Source: Ottelia alismoides (lineage: Eukaryota; Streptophyta; Magnoliopsida; Alismatales; Hydrocharitaceae). From it: a stretch of DNA of 64,000 nucleotides. Each line of letters begins with the position of its first letter. Positions within the stretch are counted from its first letter, which is position 1. The notes beneath the pieces are model-generated. The model did not search any database. It saw nothing but the letters and a program-made list of their open reading frames with translations, and was not told the origin of the DNA. This document shows positions 1 to 10,658 of this stretch, piece after piece. The stretch is from positions 62,001 to 126,000 of the forward strand of contig JAZKJV010003126.1 of assembly GCA_037367405.1 (NCBI GenBank), given 5' to 3'. The translations under genes and the position numbers were made by a program.

Positions 1-1621
1 ACACCTTAAAAGCCTGAAACCAGAGCATGTAATTCTCTGCAACCTTGACTTTGAGAGAAGTACCCTACAACATCACGGAGGATGTCGAAAACAAGGATTT
101 CGTCTTGGTGGGAGTCACGGTCATTGTAATCAGGGATAGATAAAACAAACGAGATCTGAAAACTTCTTAATCACACATTAGAAGTGTGTTGGAAAAGCCT
201 AGAGTTCGTAAAGATCATGCACACGAAGTGGAATCCAAAGATATCTACGTAGGGATGATCACGCGGGAACTTGAAAAAGAACCCTAGATGATGCGAATGA
301 TGTAGGAAGAGTTTGGATGCCCTAGTGGTATGGATGGATACTACATTTTGCGGAAAGAGAGGGTGAATCCCCTCTAATTGCAAAGAGAGAAGGTTGTTGT
401 AAAACCTTAATCAGGAGGCAGCAACGCATGATGTGGTGCTGTGGTCATGTTCGACAAACTGCAAAGGAGGAGAGGGCTGCCCCAAAACCCTAGCAAAAGG
501 GTTGCGATGCAAGGGCACTAAGGTGACACTGAGAAAAAGTGGAATATGAGAAAATAAAAGAAGATTCATAGAGATATTTAGAAGGAAATGAATAGGTCGG
601 CAAATAAGTTGCATCCCAGTATCATAGGGCAAGAGGAGAAGCTTTCCTAAGAAATCTTATATATTATTATCTCAACCACCTTCGACACCCCACCACAAGC
701 CGTTTGTTTGTCTTCCTGTGTGTGTCATGCAGTCCACAGAAATGGGGGTTGGAAAGATTGTGAGGGTAAGAGGAAGAATGGGAAAATGCACTGGTAGCAC
801 AATTCTAAACACGATATTTTCTTCTGACCTTTAGAGGATCGTTTGTCAAATGCACATTTAGATGCTCATTTGTCAAGATCGATCTCTCTCCCTCTGACCA
901 CTGACGAACAACTTAAAAGCCTAAGACCAGAGCATGTAATTCTCTGCAACCTTGACTTTGAGAGAAGTACCCTACATCATGGAGGATGTCAAAGACAAGG
1001 ATTTCCTCTTGGTGGGAGTCAATGTCATTGTGGCCGAGGATAGATAAAATAAACGAGATCTGAAAACTCTTAATCACACATTAGAAGTGTGTTGGAAAAG
1101 CCTAGAGTTCGTAAAGATCATGCACACGAAGTGGAATCCGAAGATATCAGCGTAGAGATGATCACGCAGGAACTTGAAAAAGAACCCTTGATGATGTGAA
1201 TGATGTACGTAGAGGTTGGATGCCCTAGTAGTATGGATGGATACTACATTTTGCAGCAAGAGAGGGTGAATCCCCTCTAATTGCAAAGAGATGGTTGTTG
1301 TGCAACCTTAATCAGGAGGCGGCAACGCATGATGAGGTGTTGTGGTGAAGTTCGACAAACTGCAAAGGAGGAGAGGGATGCCTCACAACCCTAGCAAAAG
1401 GGCAGCAATACAAGGGCACTTCAGTGAGACTGCAAGGCTTCGACGACCAATTAGAGGTCCCCACGTAGGGCCTGCTGAGGCGTAGGCCCGCACGAAGCTT
1501 CACTGCAATGACAAGTAGCCTACGCCAGTAGAGAGAAGCCTACGTCAACAGAGAGAAGGGCTAGAGGTAGCGATGGGACGTTGGGTATGAACCCTGATCT
1601 AGGACCGTTGCTATAATACCA
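1..1621 (-). pseudogene. Leader and gag N-terminus of a minus-strand Ty1/copia element, duplicated in tandem
   Basis: On the minus strand both copies encode a gag start resembling the copia gag N-terminal motif that reads ENY-hydrophobic-LW followed by a Q/S-A-F block: ENYMLWFQAFK near 55-1 and ENYMLWS-stop-AFK near 955-905. Such gag proteins package the element RNA in cytoplasmic particles. About 525 bases at the left edge match about 908-1430 with an offset near 905, so the leader plus gag start occurs twice. The second copy has an in-frame TAG. The strand is fixed by the 5' LTR and primer site on its right. The rest of the element lies left of the window. No open frame longer than about 75 codons survives, so this is a dead copy. 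Confidence 0.6.
1610..1621 (-). promoter_or_regulatory. Primer-binding site (decayed) of the minus-strand copia
   Basis: The plus strand reads GCTATAATACCA, a two-change version of GCTCTGATACCA, which is the reverse complement of the plant initiator tRNA-Met primer site. It abuts the LTR on its right, as expected for a minus-strand element. Confidence 0.65.
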
Positions 1622-1781
1622 TGTGAGAAAATAGTTGAGAATGAATGAATTGTCTTATTCAAGAGGTCTAGGGTTTCTTATATAGCGTGAAACCCTAGTG
1701 ATCTCAAAAGAGAAAATTACATAAAGATCATGAAGGGGTTACAAAACTCAAAGAGATAAAAGGAACAAAATAACTCTAACA
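1622..1781 (-). repeat. 5' LTR of the minus-strand copia at the left edge
   Basis: About 160 bases beginning TGTGAG and ending TAACA on the plus strand, giving TG...CA ends in both orientations. It directly follows the primer site and contains a TATATAG promoter-like stretch near 1680. The partner LTR lies outside the window, so the target duplication cannot be checked. Confidence 0.6.
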
Positions 1782-2105
1782 ATATCATTTCTTCCCTTCT
1801 TAAAAAAAATGTTGCATGATAAGTTGGTCCTCTGTAGAGCACCAGATATTATATACGACATCGATAAGGATGTAGAGGGGCGACCAATGAGATGATGGCA
1901 ATGGTAGCAATGAGATCAAGACTCTCACAGGGAAAGTCACATGCAACATTCGCATGAGAATGAAATGTTATGTGAGTTATGGGATCACGACACTATTAGT
2001 GGGAAGTGAATAGTGATTTGAGGACATTTGAAACTTTTCACGGGACATATATAAGCACGTAATATTCAATCAATCAAGCTAATCAGCACACTACATAATA
2101 TGTTT
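1782..2105. other. Unassigned 0.3-kb spacer
   Basis: No open frame and no match to the LTRs recognised elsewhere in the window. The 5' LTR of the old plus-strand copia would be expected here, but no sequence resembling its 3' LTR (9675-9834) was found, so that element appears 5'-truncated. Confidence 0.3.
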
Positions 2106-4819
2106 ACGTGAAAACCCTCCTGGCCAACAACATGGAATCCCATATTGTGGCAAATCTCATGTACAAGACATTGCCAAAGACGTGGGACGAACTATATCAA
2201 AGACTCGTTCATAGCAGACGACCAAGTCCTGTCTTGTAGATATATGTGTGATCTGGTCTGCATCTAAGTGAGATTCTACACTTCGGAATACTATCAACTT
2301 CTCATTGGTTTATATGAGGAGCTAGCCATTTTTCAGCCCGCATGTCATACCAAACAAGTGATAGAGAGGTTCGAGTTGCAAGTTTAACTTTATAGACTTC
2401 TTGCATCCGAGTTATCAAATGATGAAGGAACGATTTTTTATGTCATATACCTTGCCATCTACCAAGGTTATTTACGTCCAACTTCATGTGCTTGAGACTA
2501 CTGCGGGCCGTAGCTCTTCTCTGCATAACTCAGCATAACTTGCTTCATCTGGAAGTGGTGGTCGTCAATATTTTCGTGGTGGACGGGGACACCACTCTGG
2601 TTGTGGACATGGATGTGACTTAGGCTGTAGTTTTGATTCAGGTCGGGGTCGTGGCCATGAGTCTGGTTATCCACAATGTATTTACTGCCAACGATGAAAT
2701 CACTCCTCAGAGCATTGTAGGAGCAAGATTGGCTATCCTCCTGGTTATCTTCGAGCCAATACTGCTTCTGGATCATACTATGATGCTACTGGAACAGAGA
2801 CTTACCTTGATCAGGATTCCAGTGGACAGATAGTCCAACTCACTTCGATTGACTAATCCCGCCCGAAATAGTTGCTTTAGAACTCCAGTGTCACTATGAG
2901 ACCCCTTGCTGCATACTTGGCTACCACTTCAGGTACCATAGACAACTCTACCACTACATCAACATATGCTTGGATCATTAACTCCGATGATTCTACTCAT
3001 CTGACAGGTTAAGATAGCATGCTGACGTCCTCCCAACCCTATTCCATTTTGAAGTCGGTTTGAGTTGCCAACACGGGATACTCATCTCAATATTAGAATC
3101 CTATCGTCTATTCTAAAGGGTGTAACTCCATTCTCTCTGTTATATCCTAGTGTGACATCCTTTCCACTAGCTTTAAGGATTTTTGGGTATACAACTTTTG
3201 TTCATAACTTTCAAACTGCAAATAAATTGTCTCCTCGTGCTATCAAGAGTGCTTTTTTTGGGTACCCTCGTACTCAAAAGGGGTATAGATACTATGACCC
3301 CGTTGACCATCATTACTCGTATCTCTGCTGACATCACTTTCTTTGAACAAACTATCTACTTTACACAGTCTGTTAGTGATATCCCCTTAGGGCTATCGTC
3401 TCACCTATTATCTATCAATGAAAGCATACCATTTCCTCCAATCTTGTACCACTACATGTTCCTTTCTTCCAAATTGATGTGCCCTCATCAAGTGCCCCAT
3501 CACTGCAGTCCCAGATGCTCCATCAAATTTTTTGATAGCTCTATAGCGAATGGAAAGGAAATGTACTATACATCTCGTGTCACATTTTACATACATTAAC
3601 AGTCTATCCATTTGTAATAGACATTTTACAGATGCTCTGATGACTATTTCTATTCCTCAGATCATCATAGCGTATTACAGGACCACGGTTGCAAAAACAC
3701 CATGAATGAGGAGATGGATGCCATTACCTCAAGTGGGACCTTGTACCATGCCCACCTACTGCTAAGCATGTTGTCTGCTAATTGGTCTTCACAACGAAAT
3801 AGTCACCTGATGGGTCTACTGACAGATTGACAGCCATACTTGTCAAGTTCTTCACTTGGAGCTTTTCTCCAGTGCCCAAGATGGGGTCTATTAGAACTAT
3901 CTATTGTTGCTAATAAAAACTGGCCCATACTTTAGTTAGAAGTGAAGAATGCTTTCATGTTTGGAAACCTCGAGGAGGTCTACATGATGCAGCCACCAAG
4001 TTACTCCGCCAAGGAGGAGTATGTGTGCCAACTTTGTAAGGTCGTTTATGGCCTAAAGCAAAGTCCACGAGCTCGGTTTGGCATACTTACTATGGATATT
4101 ATCTCTCTTAGATTCTACAGGATGACATTTGACTATTCTGTCTTTTTTAGCCGACCCTATTGAATATGGGAAAAGGTTTTGTTGTTGTGTCTGACGACGG
4201 TCCACTGGCACGATTATTCTGGCTGCCTATGTTGGTGATATGGTGGTTACTAGTGATGATCAAGTTGGCATTCTAGAGACCAAGGCCTTCTTTTGGAAGG
4301 TGTTTGTCATCAAGGACCTTGGCCAACTCCAATACTTTCTTGGCATTGAGTGATATGCACTACAAGGGAACTACATCTATCACAATGAGGTATTGCTTAC
4401 ATATTCTTATAGAGGTTTGCATACTTGGATGCAAACCATCTGACATCCTAGTAGTACTGTGAAAACATTCTACATCTACTGATCCTGGGTTTGAGGATAT
4501 TACATGATATAGAAGCATAGTGGGCAAACTGCTCTACCTCATTGTAACTAGACCAGATACATATGCTGTGAACGGAGCTAGCCAGCATATGGAGAGACCT
4601 CTTTATAGCCATTGGCAAGAGGTTCTTTTGATCATTCGATATTTGAAGGAATCTCCAAAGCGAGGCCTTTTCTATGGGGTCAACGGCAGGTCATCTTGAT
4701 GTCATCGCTTATGTAAATGCGGATTATGTTAGTTCACCTGAGACGATCCACTACATGTTATGCTATGTTTGTTAGTGGCCACCTAGTTACATGGTGGAGC
4801 AAGAACAGATAGTTGTCTC
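2106..4819 (+). pseudogene. Old decayed Ty1/copia gag-pol, upstream part
   Basis: Recognisable pieces occur in copia order. There is a gag remnant, then a zinc knuckle CIYCQR-stop-NHSSEHC (CX2CX4HX4C) near 2672-2713. A protease-like WIINSDDSTHLTG near 2973-3011 has the catalytic DSG changed to NSD. A short piece from the end of integrase lies at about 3183-3330 (NKLSPRAIKSAFFGY), and reverse transcriptase at about 3935-4360 (VKNAFMFGNLEEVYM, YGLKQSPRA, a YVGDMVV version of YVDD). RNase H begins near 4690. Most of integrase is missing between about 3060 and 3180. Stops and frameshifts are everywhere. The reading breaks off at 4819 where a younger copia inserted and resumes at 9332. Confidence 0.75.
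4815..4819. repeat. Target-site duplication GTCTC, left copy
   Basis: GTCTC stands directly before the 5' LTR at 4820 and again directly after the 3' LTR at 9327-9331. Five bases is the usual length for copia integration. Confidence 0.9.
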
Positions 4820-4963
4820 TGTTAACATATATTATTCACTTATGTATTTCTGAGTTATTTCCAGTTCCTCCCGTACTATTTATGTAATTTATCCATAGGC
4901 TACTCTCCTATATAAGAGAGCCTAGGGCTGATAGAATAAACAGGTTCTTTGATTTTCCCAACA
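4820..4963 (+). repeat. 5' LTR of the nested copia
   Basis: TG...CA, 144 bp, beginning TGTTAAC and ending CCCAACA. It contains a TATATAAG box at 4909-4916, likely the core promoter. Its match to 9183-9326 has five substitutions and no gaps. Confidence 0.92.
4909..4916 (+). promoter_or_regulatory. TATA box in the 5' LTR
   Basis: TATATAAG, about 55 bp before the LTR end, is the usual place for an LTR promoter. In the 3' LTR the matching site reads TAATATAAG, so one position has changed there. Confidence 0.6.
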
Positions 4964-4975
4964 TGGTATCAAAGC
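4964..4975 (+). promoter_or_regulatory. Primer-binding site, tRNA-iMet type
   Basis: TGGTATCAAAGC follows the LTR directly. It differs by one base from TGGTATCAGAGC, the standard plant initiator-tRNA site used to prime minus-strand DNA synthesis. Confidence 0.85.
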
Positions 4976-5547
4976 GACGGTCCTAGACCGGAGTTCTTGA
5001 AACCCTAACCCTAGCCCTACCGTCAAGCCTCCCTCTCTCCGCGCGCGTTGCCGGCTGTGCGCCTCGACCCCCTCGCGCGCCGCCGGCCGTGCATCGCCTC
5101 GTGCCCTGCGCGCCTCCTCTGCGCTGAGCCTTGCGCCTCACGCGACTCGCCTGCGCCCCGCGCGAGTCACCTACGCTCTCGCGCGCGTCTCCAGCGCGCT
5201 TCACGCGCATACCCAGTGCGCTTCGCGCGCATCTCTAGTGTTCTCGGTCGTGCGCTGAGCGTGCATCTCCTGCGCATCTAGCGCAGACTCCAGTGCATCC
5301 TCTCGTGCAACCAGTGCGCGCCTGCGCATCTCCAGTGCGCACTCTCTCGCGCGACCTCTCGCGTGCTCCATGCACGCTCTATCGCGCGCTCCTTCCTGTG
5401 CGCCTTTAAGCGGTGAATCAGCGCGGCATCTTTTCTAGCGCGTACAACTCCAAAAGAATGGGTTTGGTTGCTTGAAGTCTACACCTTGCAACTAAACCCG
5501 TCTATGTCCGTGTAGACGATCTTATTCTCAGTCTACTACTCCAGTCT
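4976..5547 (+). other. Leader of the nested copia, with a CG-rich repetitive stretch
   Basis: Untranslated leader between primer site and gag. From about 5030 to 5400 it is strongly CpG-rich and made of imperfect short units such as CGCGC, CCAGTGCGC and TCTCCAGTG. The short frames here on both strands (arginine/alanine-rich) are by-products of this composition and are not genes. Confidence 0.6.
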
Positions 5548-6399
5548 TTGATTATAAGTATGTCTGAAAGCAAGGCAGATATCCCATCCATAGGCGCCTT
5601 TCGAGGTCCAGCGTCGATTGTGAAGATGGATGGTTCGAACTATGAACTGTGGGTAATGCAGTTCATGAGTATGATGAAGTCAACCGGTAAGAAGCACATT
5701 CTTACTGAAGAAGAGCCTGCAGAGAAGACTTGAGTCAATGCCTCGTGGGAGGCAGATGATGCATACGCTAAAGTATGGCTGTCTGGAACTCTGGCAATCG
5801 AGATTGCTAATGATATTCTTCATCAGCCAACAGCCAAAGATATGTGGGATATTCTAGCCGCCACATATTCTCAAGCGAAGAATGAGACGAAGATTCTGCA
5901 TCTTCAGCATGACATATTCACTATCAAGCAGAATGGACGTCCTCTACACTCACTGTACACATCTCTACGAGGGATGTTTGAGAAGCTGTATAGCTTCATG
6001 CCTCTGACAGAAACACCAGAGCAACAGAAGACCTACCGGAATGCAACTATGGTAGGAGTGTTTCTAGCTGCCCTCGATCCTGAGTATAAGGCAGCACGGT
6101 CTCAGATCATGGCGGACTCTACTATTCCTCCTATGGAGGAAGCCTTTCACAGGTTGAACCGGATCACTGTTCCCTCTACGACTACGAATCAGACTGCTTC
6201 CGCTATGGCTGCCAACAGAGGTCGTGGAGGTCGTGGAGGCCACCATCATATCCGTGGCCATGGTCCTCGTGGCAGAGGAGGCCGCATTCGGCCAACATGT
6301 ACCTACTGCCATCGTACTGGAACCTCATCCTTACCTACTGGACCTGTATCCCCTCTGCTATGGCATCTGCGCTTAGGACATCTACCGCTTCAGAACTAG
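5548..6399 (+). pseudogene. copia gag (capsid) region of the nested element, stop-containing
   Basis: Gag forms the particle that packages the RNA. The frame has a YELW motif typical of the copia gag N-terminus (residues about 30-33), then a long helical capsid region. A glycine/arginine-rich stretch (RGRGGRGG) follows, then the first half of a zinc knuckle, CTYCHRTG. The knuckle is cut before its His and last Cys. The text jumps directly to LLWHLRLGH, the region before integrase, so the protease is absent. In-frame stops are TGA at 5731-5733 and TAG at 6397-6399. The start ATG at 5548 is the first in this frame; an ATG at 5560 is also possible. Confidence 0.8.
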
Positions 6400-9175
6400 A
6401 AGCAGCGTCGTGTGTTACCCCAGGGTCTGCCTCACACATCTATCCAATGTGAGGCTTGTCAGTTGGGAAAGCATCATCGGTCTACCTTTCCCAGTCGTCA
6501 GTGTCGGAGTAGTACCTCCAAGTTTGAGTTATTTCACATTGATATCTGGGGTCCGAGTCGTGTTCCTGATCATCAGGGACATAGGTTTTATATAGTTATT
6601 GTGGATGACTTCTCTCGTGTGTCATGGGTGTTTTTGTTAAAGAATAAATCTGAAGCAGGGAATATTATTATCAATTTTCTTAATGAGATTCGTAATGTTT
6701 TCTCCACATCTGTTAAAATTGTGAGAAGTGATAATGCCCTGGAATTATGTACTCATGTTCTAGCCAGTTATTTCTCATCCCAAGGGATTATCCACCAGAC
6801 ATCCTGTGCCTATACCTCCCAACAGAATGGGATCGCTGAAAGGAAACATCGCCACTTACTAGATCTCACCAGGTCACTTCTTATACAGAGCCATGCTCCT
6901 TATTCTTACTGGGGTGACGCGGTTCTTACAGCATGTTACCTAATAAATCGTATGTTGTCATCTGTTCTAGGTGAAAAGATTCCTTTCTCTCTTATCTTTC
7001 CTGGTAAAGATATATTTTCCCTTACTCCTTGTGTGTTTGGCTTGGTTGCCTTTGTCCACCAGTTGTCTCCCGGTACTGACAAGCTCTCTCCTAGGGCTGT
7101 CAAGTGTGTGTTTGTTGGGTACTCCAGAACTCAGAAGGGGTACAAGTGCTATGATCCATTGCGCAGGCGGTATCTAGTTAGTGCAGATGTTACATTTTTT
7201 GAATCCGTAATGTATTTTTCATCCTCAGGTGATCAGTTGCTACCTCCAGTTACTACCGATGCCATCTATGTGACACCACCACCAGTACCACCATCACCAC
7301 CACCACCACCATCATTTGCACCTCCTATTACTATACCTGTTTCACCACTACCATTTCATTATACCCGCAGACCTACTCCAGCTCATGGTCATGACTCATC
7401 ACCTAGCTCGCCTAAGGTATGTTCTGAAGATATTACTATTGATGGATCTGATAATGTTTCTGAGCAGGATGTGTTACAGAGGACAGATGAGGACATGGTT
7501 GATTTATATGTTCCTATTGCTATACGCAAGTCGAAGCGGAGCTGCGCCTCATATCCTTTAGAAGCTTCTGTGTCATTTGAACGACTATCTGGAGATTTCA
7601 GGAATTTTGTAGTCGCTTTGTCAGCTGTAGATATTCCACGGAATTACCAAGATGCTCTGAAGGATAGTAGATGGCATCTAGCAATGGAGGAAGAAATGGC
7701 AGCACTTCAATCTAGAGGAACTTGGAGTTTGGTTCCTATACCTGCAGATGTGTCCCCAGTGAGCTGCAAATAGGTATTTACAGTCAAGCAGAATGCAGAT
7801 GGCAGTATTGACAGATACAAGGCTCGTCTTGTTGCTCGTGGCTTTACACAGACGTACGAGGTGGACCATCTTAATACATTCTCGCCAGTAGCCCGTCATT
7901 CCACTCTACGGATCTTGATGTCAGTTGCGGTTACTCGTGAGTGGCTACTATATCAGTTGGATGTGAAGAATGCGTTCTTATACTGTGACTTACAGGATGA
8001 AATCTACATACAACAGCCACCCGGTTTTGCTGTTGAGGGGGAGTGTTCCAAGGTATGCAGACTTCATAAAGCTATCTATGGCCTTAAGCAAAGCCCAAGA
8101 GCGTGGTTTCAGAAGCTCTCAGACCTCTTTGAAAAACAGGGATACAAACGTTCTAATGCTGATCATTCCTTGTTTGTACAAAATACTTCCAGAGGAACTA
8201 TTGCAATCATGGTCTATGTAGATGACATCTTAATTACAGGTGATGATGTACAAGGAATAAAGGAGGCAAAAGAGATGCTGGGTCGTGAATTTGTTACTAA
8301 GGACCTTGGAGTTCTTAGATATTTTCTGGGGCTGGAGTTCGCCAGAAATCTGTATGGGCTAGTAATGTCTCAGAGAAAGTATGTTACTGACCTGTTGAGT
8401 GAAACAGGAATGTTTGGTTGCCGACCTGCTACCACACCAATGGACCCTAGTATGAAGCTGTACGATGATGATACGGAAGAGGTGGATAAGAGAAGATACA
8501 GAGAACTGGTGGGCAAACTTCTGTATGTCACTATCACTAGGCCCTATATATCCTTTGCAGTGAGTCTAGTTAGCCAGTTCATGGAGCAACCACGCCATGT
8601 TCATATGGATGCCATACACATGATACTCAGGTACCTCAAGTCATCTCTAGGTGCGGGTTTGTTGTTCAAGAAGGGTAAAGCAATCTCTGTGTCAGCTTGT
8701 GCAGATGCAGACTATGCAGGGTGTCCTAAGGACAGGAAATCTACGTCGGGGTTTGCTGTATACATTGGAGATTCCCTAATCTCATGGAAGAGCAAGAAGC
8801 AAACCGTGGTAGCAAGGTCTAGTGTTGAATCTGAATATAGGGCAATGGCCCATGTTAGCACAGAAATGATGTGGGTAAAGGTTGTGCTTACAGATTTACA
8901 TATAGAAGTTTCACTTCCTATGGCATTAGAATGTGACAATCAGGCGGCCTTATTTATTGCAAACAATCCAGCATTCCATGAACGAACCAACTACCAAGCA
9001 CATTGAAGTTGACTGTCACTTTATATGTGATATGATCCAGAAGGGATTCATTGCTACGTCCCATGTCAGTTCAGAAAATCAAACGGCAGATATCTTTACC
9101 AAGGCATTACTACGGGGCTCGTTCCAGAAATGTGCATCCAAGCTGAGCATGATTGATATCTATGCTCCATCTTAA
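6400..9175 (+). pseudogene. copia integrase, reverse transcriptase and RNase H of the nested element
   Basis: Same frame as gag up to about 8985. Integrase shows CEACQLGKHHR from the zinc-binding end, then D at 6541 (DIWGP), D at 6730 (RSDNA) and E at 6838 (GIAERK). Reverse transcriptase follows with DVKNAFLYCDLQ near 7960, YGLKQSPRAW near 8078 and YVDD near 8215-8226. RNase H shows ADADYAGCPKDRKSTSG near 8704 and SSVESEYRAM near 8820. A TAG at 7771-7773 breaks the frame between integrase and RT. Near 8985-8992 a small insertion shifts the frame, after which the conserved KHIEVDCHF tail continues to the TAA at 9173-9175. A proline/histidine-rich linker (about 7277-7380) separates integrase from RT. 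Confidence 0.88.
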
Positions 9176-9182
9176 GGGGGAG
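9174..9182 (+). promoter_or_regulatory. Polypurine tract of the nested copia
   Basis: AAGGGGGAG directly before the 3' LTR. It serves as the primer for plus-strand DNA synthesis. Confidence 0.85.
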
Positions 9183-9326
9183 TGTTAACATATATTATTC
9201 ACTTATGTATTTCTGAGTTATTTCCAGTTCCTCCCATACTATTTATGTAATTTACCCATAGGCTACTCTCTAATATAAGAGAGCCTAGGGCTGATGGAAT
9301 AAACAGGTTCTTTGATTTTCCCAACA
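9183..9326 (+). repeat. 3' LTR of the nested copia
   Basis: 144 bp, TG...CA, five differences from the 5' LTR, followed by GTCTC. Confidence 0.92.
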
Positions 9327-9331
9327 GTCTC

Positions 9332-9674
9332 TACATCGAGTGCAGAGGTAGAATAAGGGGTGATGGCCCAAGCTACTTGTGAGATTACATGTCTTATCTC
9401 TTTTCTACAAGATCTCGAACTTCCTGCTACTACTCACATACGTTTGTATTGTGACAACAGGTTCCATGAGAGAACTAAGTACATTGAAGTTTCCTATTAC
9501 TTGATTCAAGATGTAGTACGATGAGGGAAGATCACTACTCATATCTCCACAAATCTTCAGCTCGTAGATATATTCGTGAAGGTTCTGTAAAAGAAATGCC
9601 TCTCATGCATGATTTCCAAGTTGGGCATGATTGATATATATATATATATATATATATTCCAACTTAAGGGAGAG
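9332..9674 (+). pseudogene. Old copia RNase H tail, downstream part
   Basis: Continues the RNase H reading interrupted at 4819: after the GTCTC repeat the text reads as serine-rich SSAEVE, then a long helix, then RLYCDN and RFHERTKYIEVSYY, all known copia RNase H landmarks. A purine tract (CTTAAGGGAGAG, 9663-9674) follows. A TA microsatellite of about 11 units sits at 9632-9655. Confidence 0.8.
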
Positions 9675-9834
9675 TGTCAGAATTAATGGGTTATTTCTTT
9701 TTATATTTATGGAGTCTTATAACCCATTCAGGGCATCTATGTAATTTTCTCTTTTTACCCATTTGGATTTCATGATATATAAGAATCCCTATAGCACATC
9801 AAGAGGATTTGCCTCTCTAGGATTTCATGTAACA
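9675..9834 (+). repeat. 3' LTR of the old copia
   Basis: Starts TGTCAGAATT right after the purine tract. It contains a TATATAAG box near 9776 and may end at GTAACA (9834). The end is uncertain because TGTAACATCCGAATTCG, which looks like the start of a gypsy LTR, begins at 9829. No second copy of this LTR is present in the window. Confidence 0.6.
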
Positions 9835-10334
9835 TCCGAATTCGAATAAATCGAATTTGACCTGATTAAGACTCCATAAGTTCATTTAATATTCAATTAA
9901 TATTGAATAACTTATGTTCAATCTATAGATCGTAGATTGAATCTCGTTCGGACGCAATCAACCAAAAGTCGATCGCATCGTAAAGCATGCCATCAGAAAA
10001 GCCGTGACACAAAATCGAAAACCGCAAAACAAATCGAGACCACCCAAAAATTAGATTCGACGAATAAGACAAACGAAATCGATCGTTCGTAAATCGGAGG
10101 TCATTTGATATTTTAATATCACAAAATTTAACTACAAACCAGGACCGTATCTCGAGAGTTTCAGGAATTCATACTCGATCCAAAGTATATGAATATTAAA
10201 CTCATATTGATCGTCGTTCAGAGACGGTCAAAACGAACTATTATATATCAGAATCCGAGACTCGAGGCGCGAATGTAGATAACTTTGGTTTTTCAAATAA
10301 AAGAGAATTTGGTTTAAAAAAATATTTTTGTTTA
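9829..10334 (+). repeat. Possible start of a long gypsy LTR
   Basis: TGTAACATCCGAATTCG resembles the TGTAACA-C-CC-GAATT beginnings of plant chromovirus (Tekay/Del-type) LTRs, and this AT-rich stretch has no open frame. The tract would resume after element A at 13043. The assignment rests on the remembered look of such LTR starts and not on a second copy. Confidence 0.3.
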
Positions 10335-10658
10335 TGTTAGAAAATAGGAAGCGGAAGCGAAATGATAAACGGAGCATAAGATAAAAAAAATATAAAACAT
10401 GGAAGACAAAGATTTACATGGAACCCTACTCCCTAAGGAGCGAGATGAAACCACGAGAGAATCCCTCAAAGGGGTGTATGCTTCATTGCTTTTTCTCATC
10501 TGATACAGGAGGTCTGGGGCTCCTTATATAGCCTTCATAGAGCCTCCAACACCCACCACTGGTAGATGTGGGACTAAATTCTGGATGGGGTAAATGGATC
10601 CTGGAGAGATCCATTTACCCATATCACATACATGTGACGCATATATCATACTCCAACA
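10335..10658 (-). repeat. 3' LTR of element A
   Basis: 324 bp. It contains a CTTATATAG promoter-like box and a hairpin-forming pair GGGGTAAATGGATC / GATCCATTTACCC near 10588-10621, which is repeated in the other LTR. Confidence 0.88.

Larger units (their letters stand above)
4820..9326 (+). mobile_element. Ty1/copia retrotransposon, both LTRs present, nested in an older copia
   Basis: The element has a 144-bp 5' LTR, initiator-Met-type primer site, leader, gag-pol, purine tract and 144-bp 3' LTR, flanked by GTCTC on both sides. The two LTRs differ at five positions by direct comparison (about 3.5 percent), so the insertion is fairly recent but not new. It is 4507 bp long, slightly short for copia, because the segment between the gag zinc knuckle and the region before integrase is deleted. 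The coding frame carries three in-frame stops and one frameshift, so it cannot move on its own. It interrupts the RNase H region of the older copia, whose reading resumes after 9331. Confidence 0.92.

Noticed and set aside
9632..9655. TA microsatellite as a functional site
   Set aside because: A simple (TA)n run in a decayed region with nothing to indicate function.
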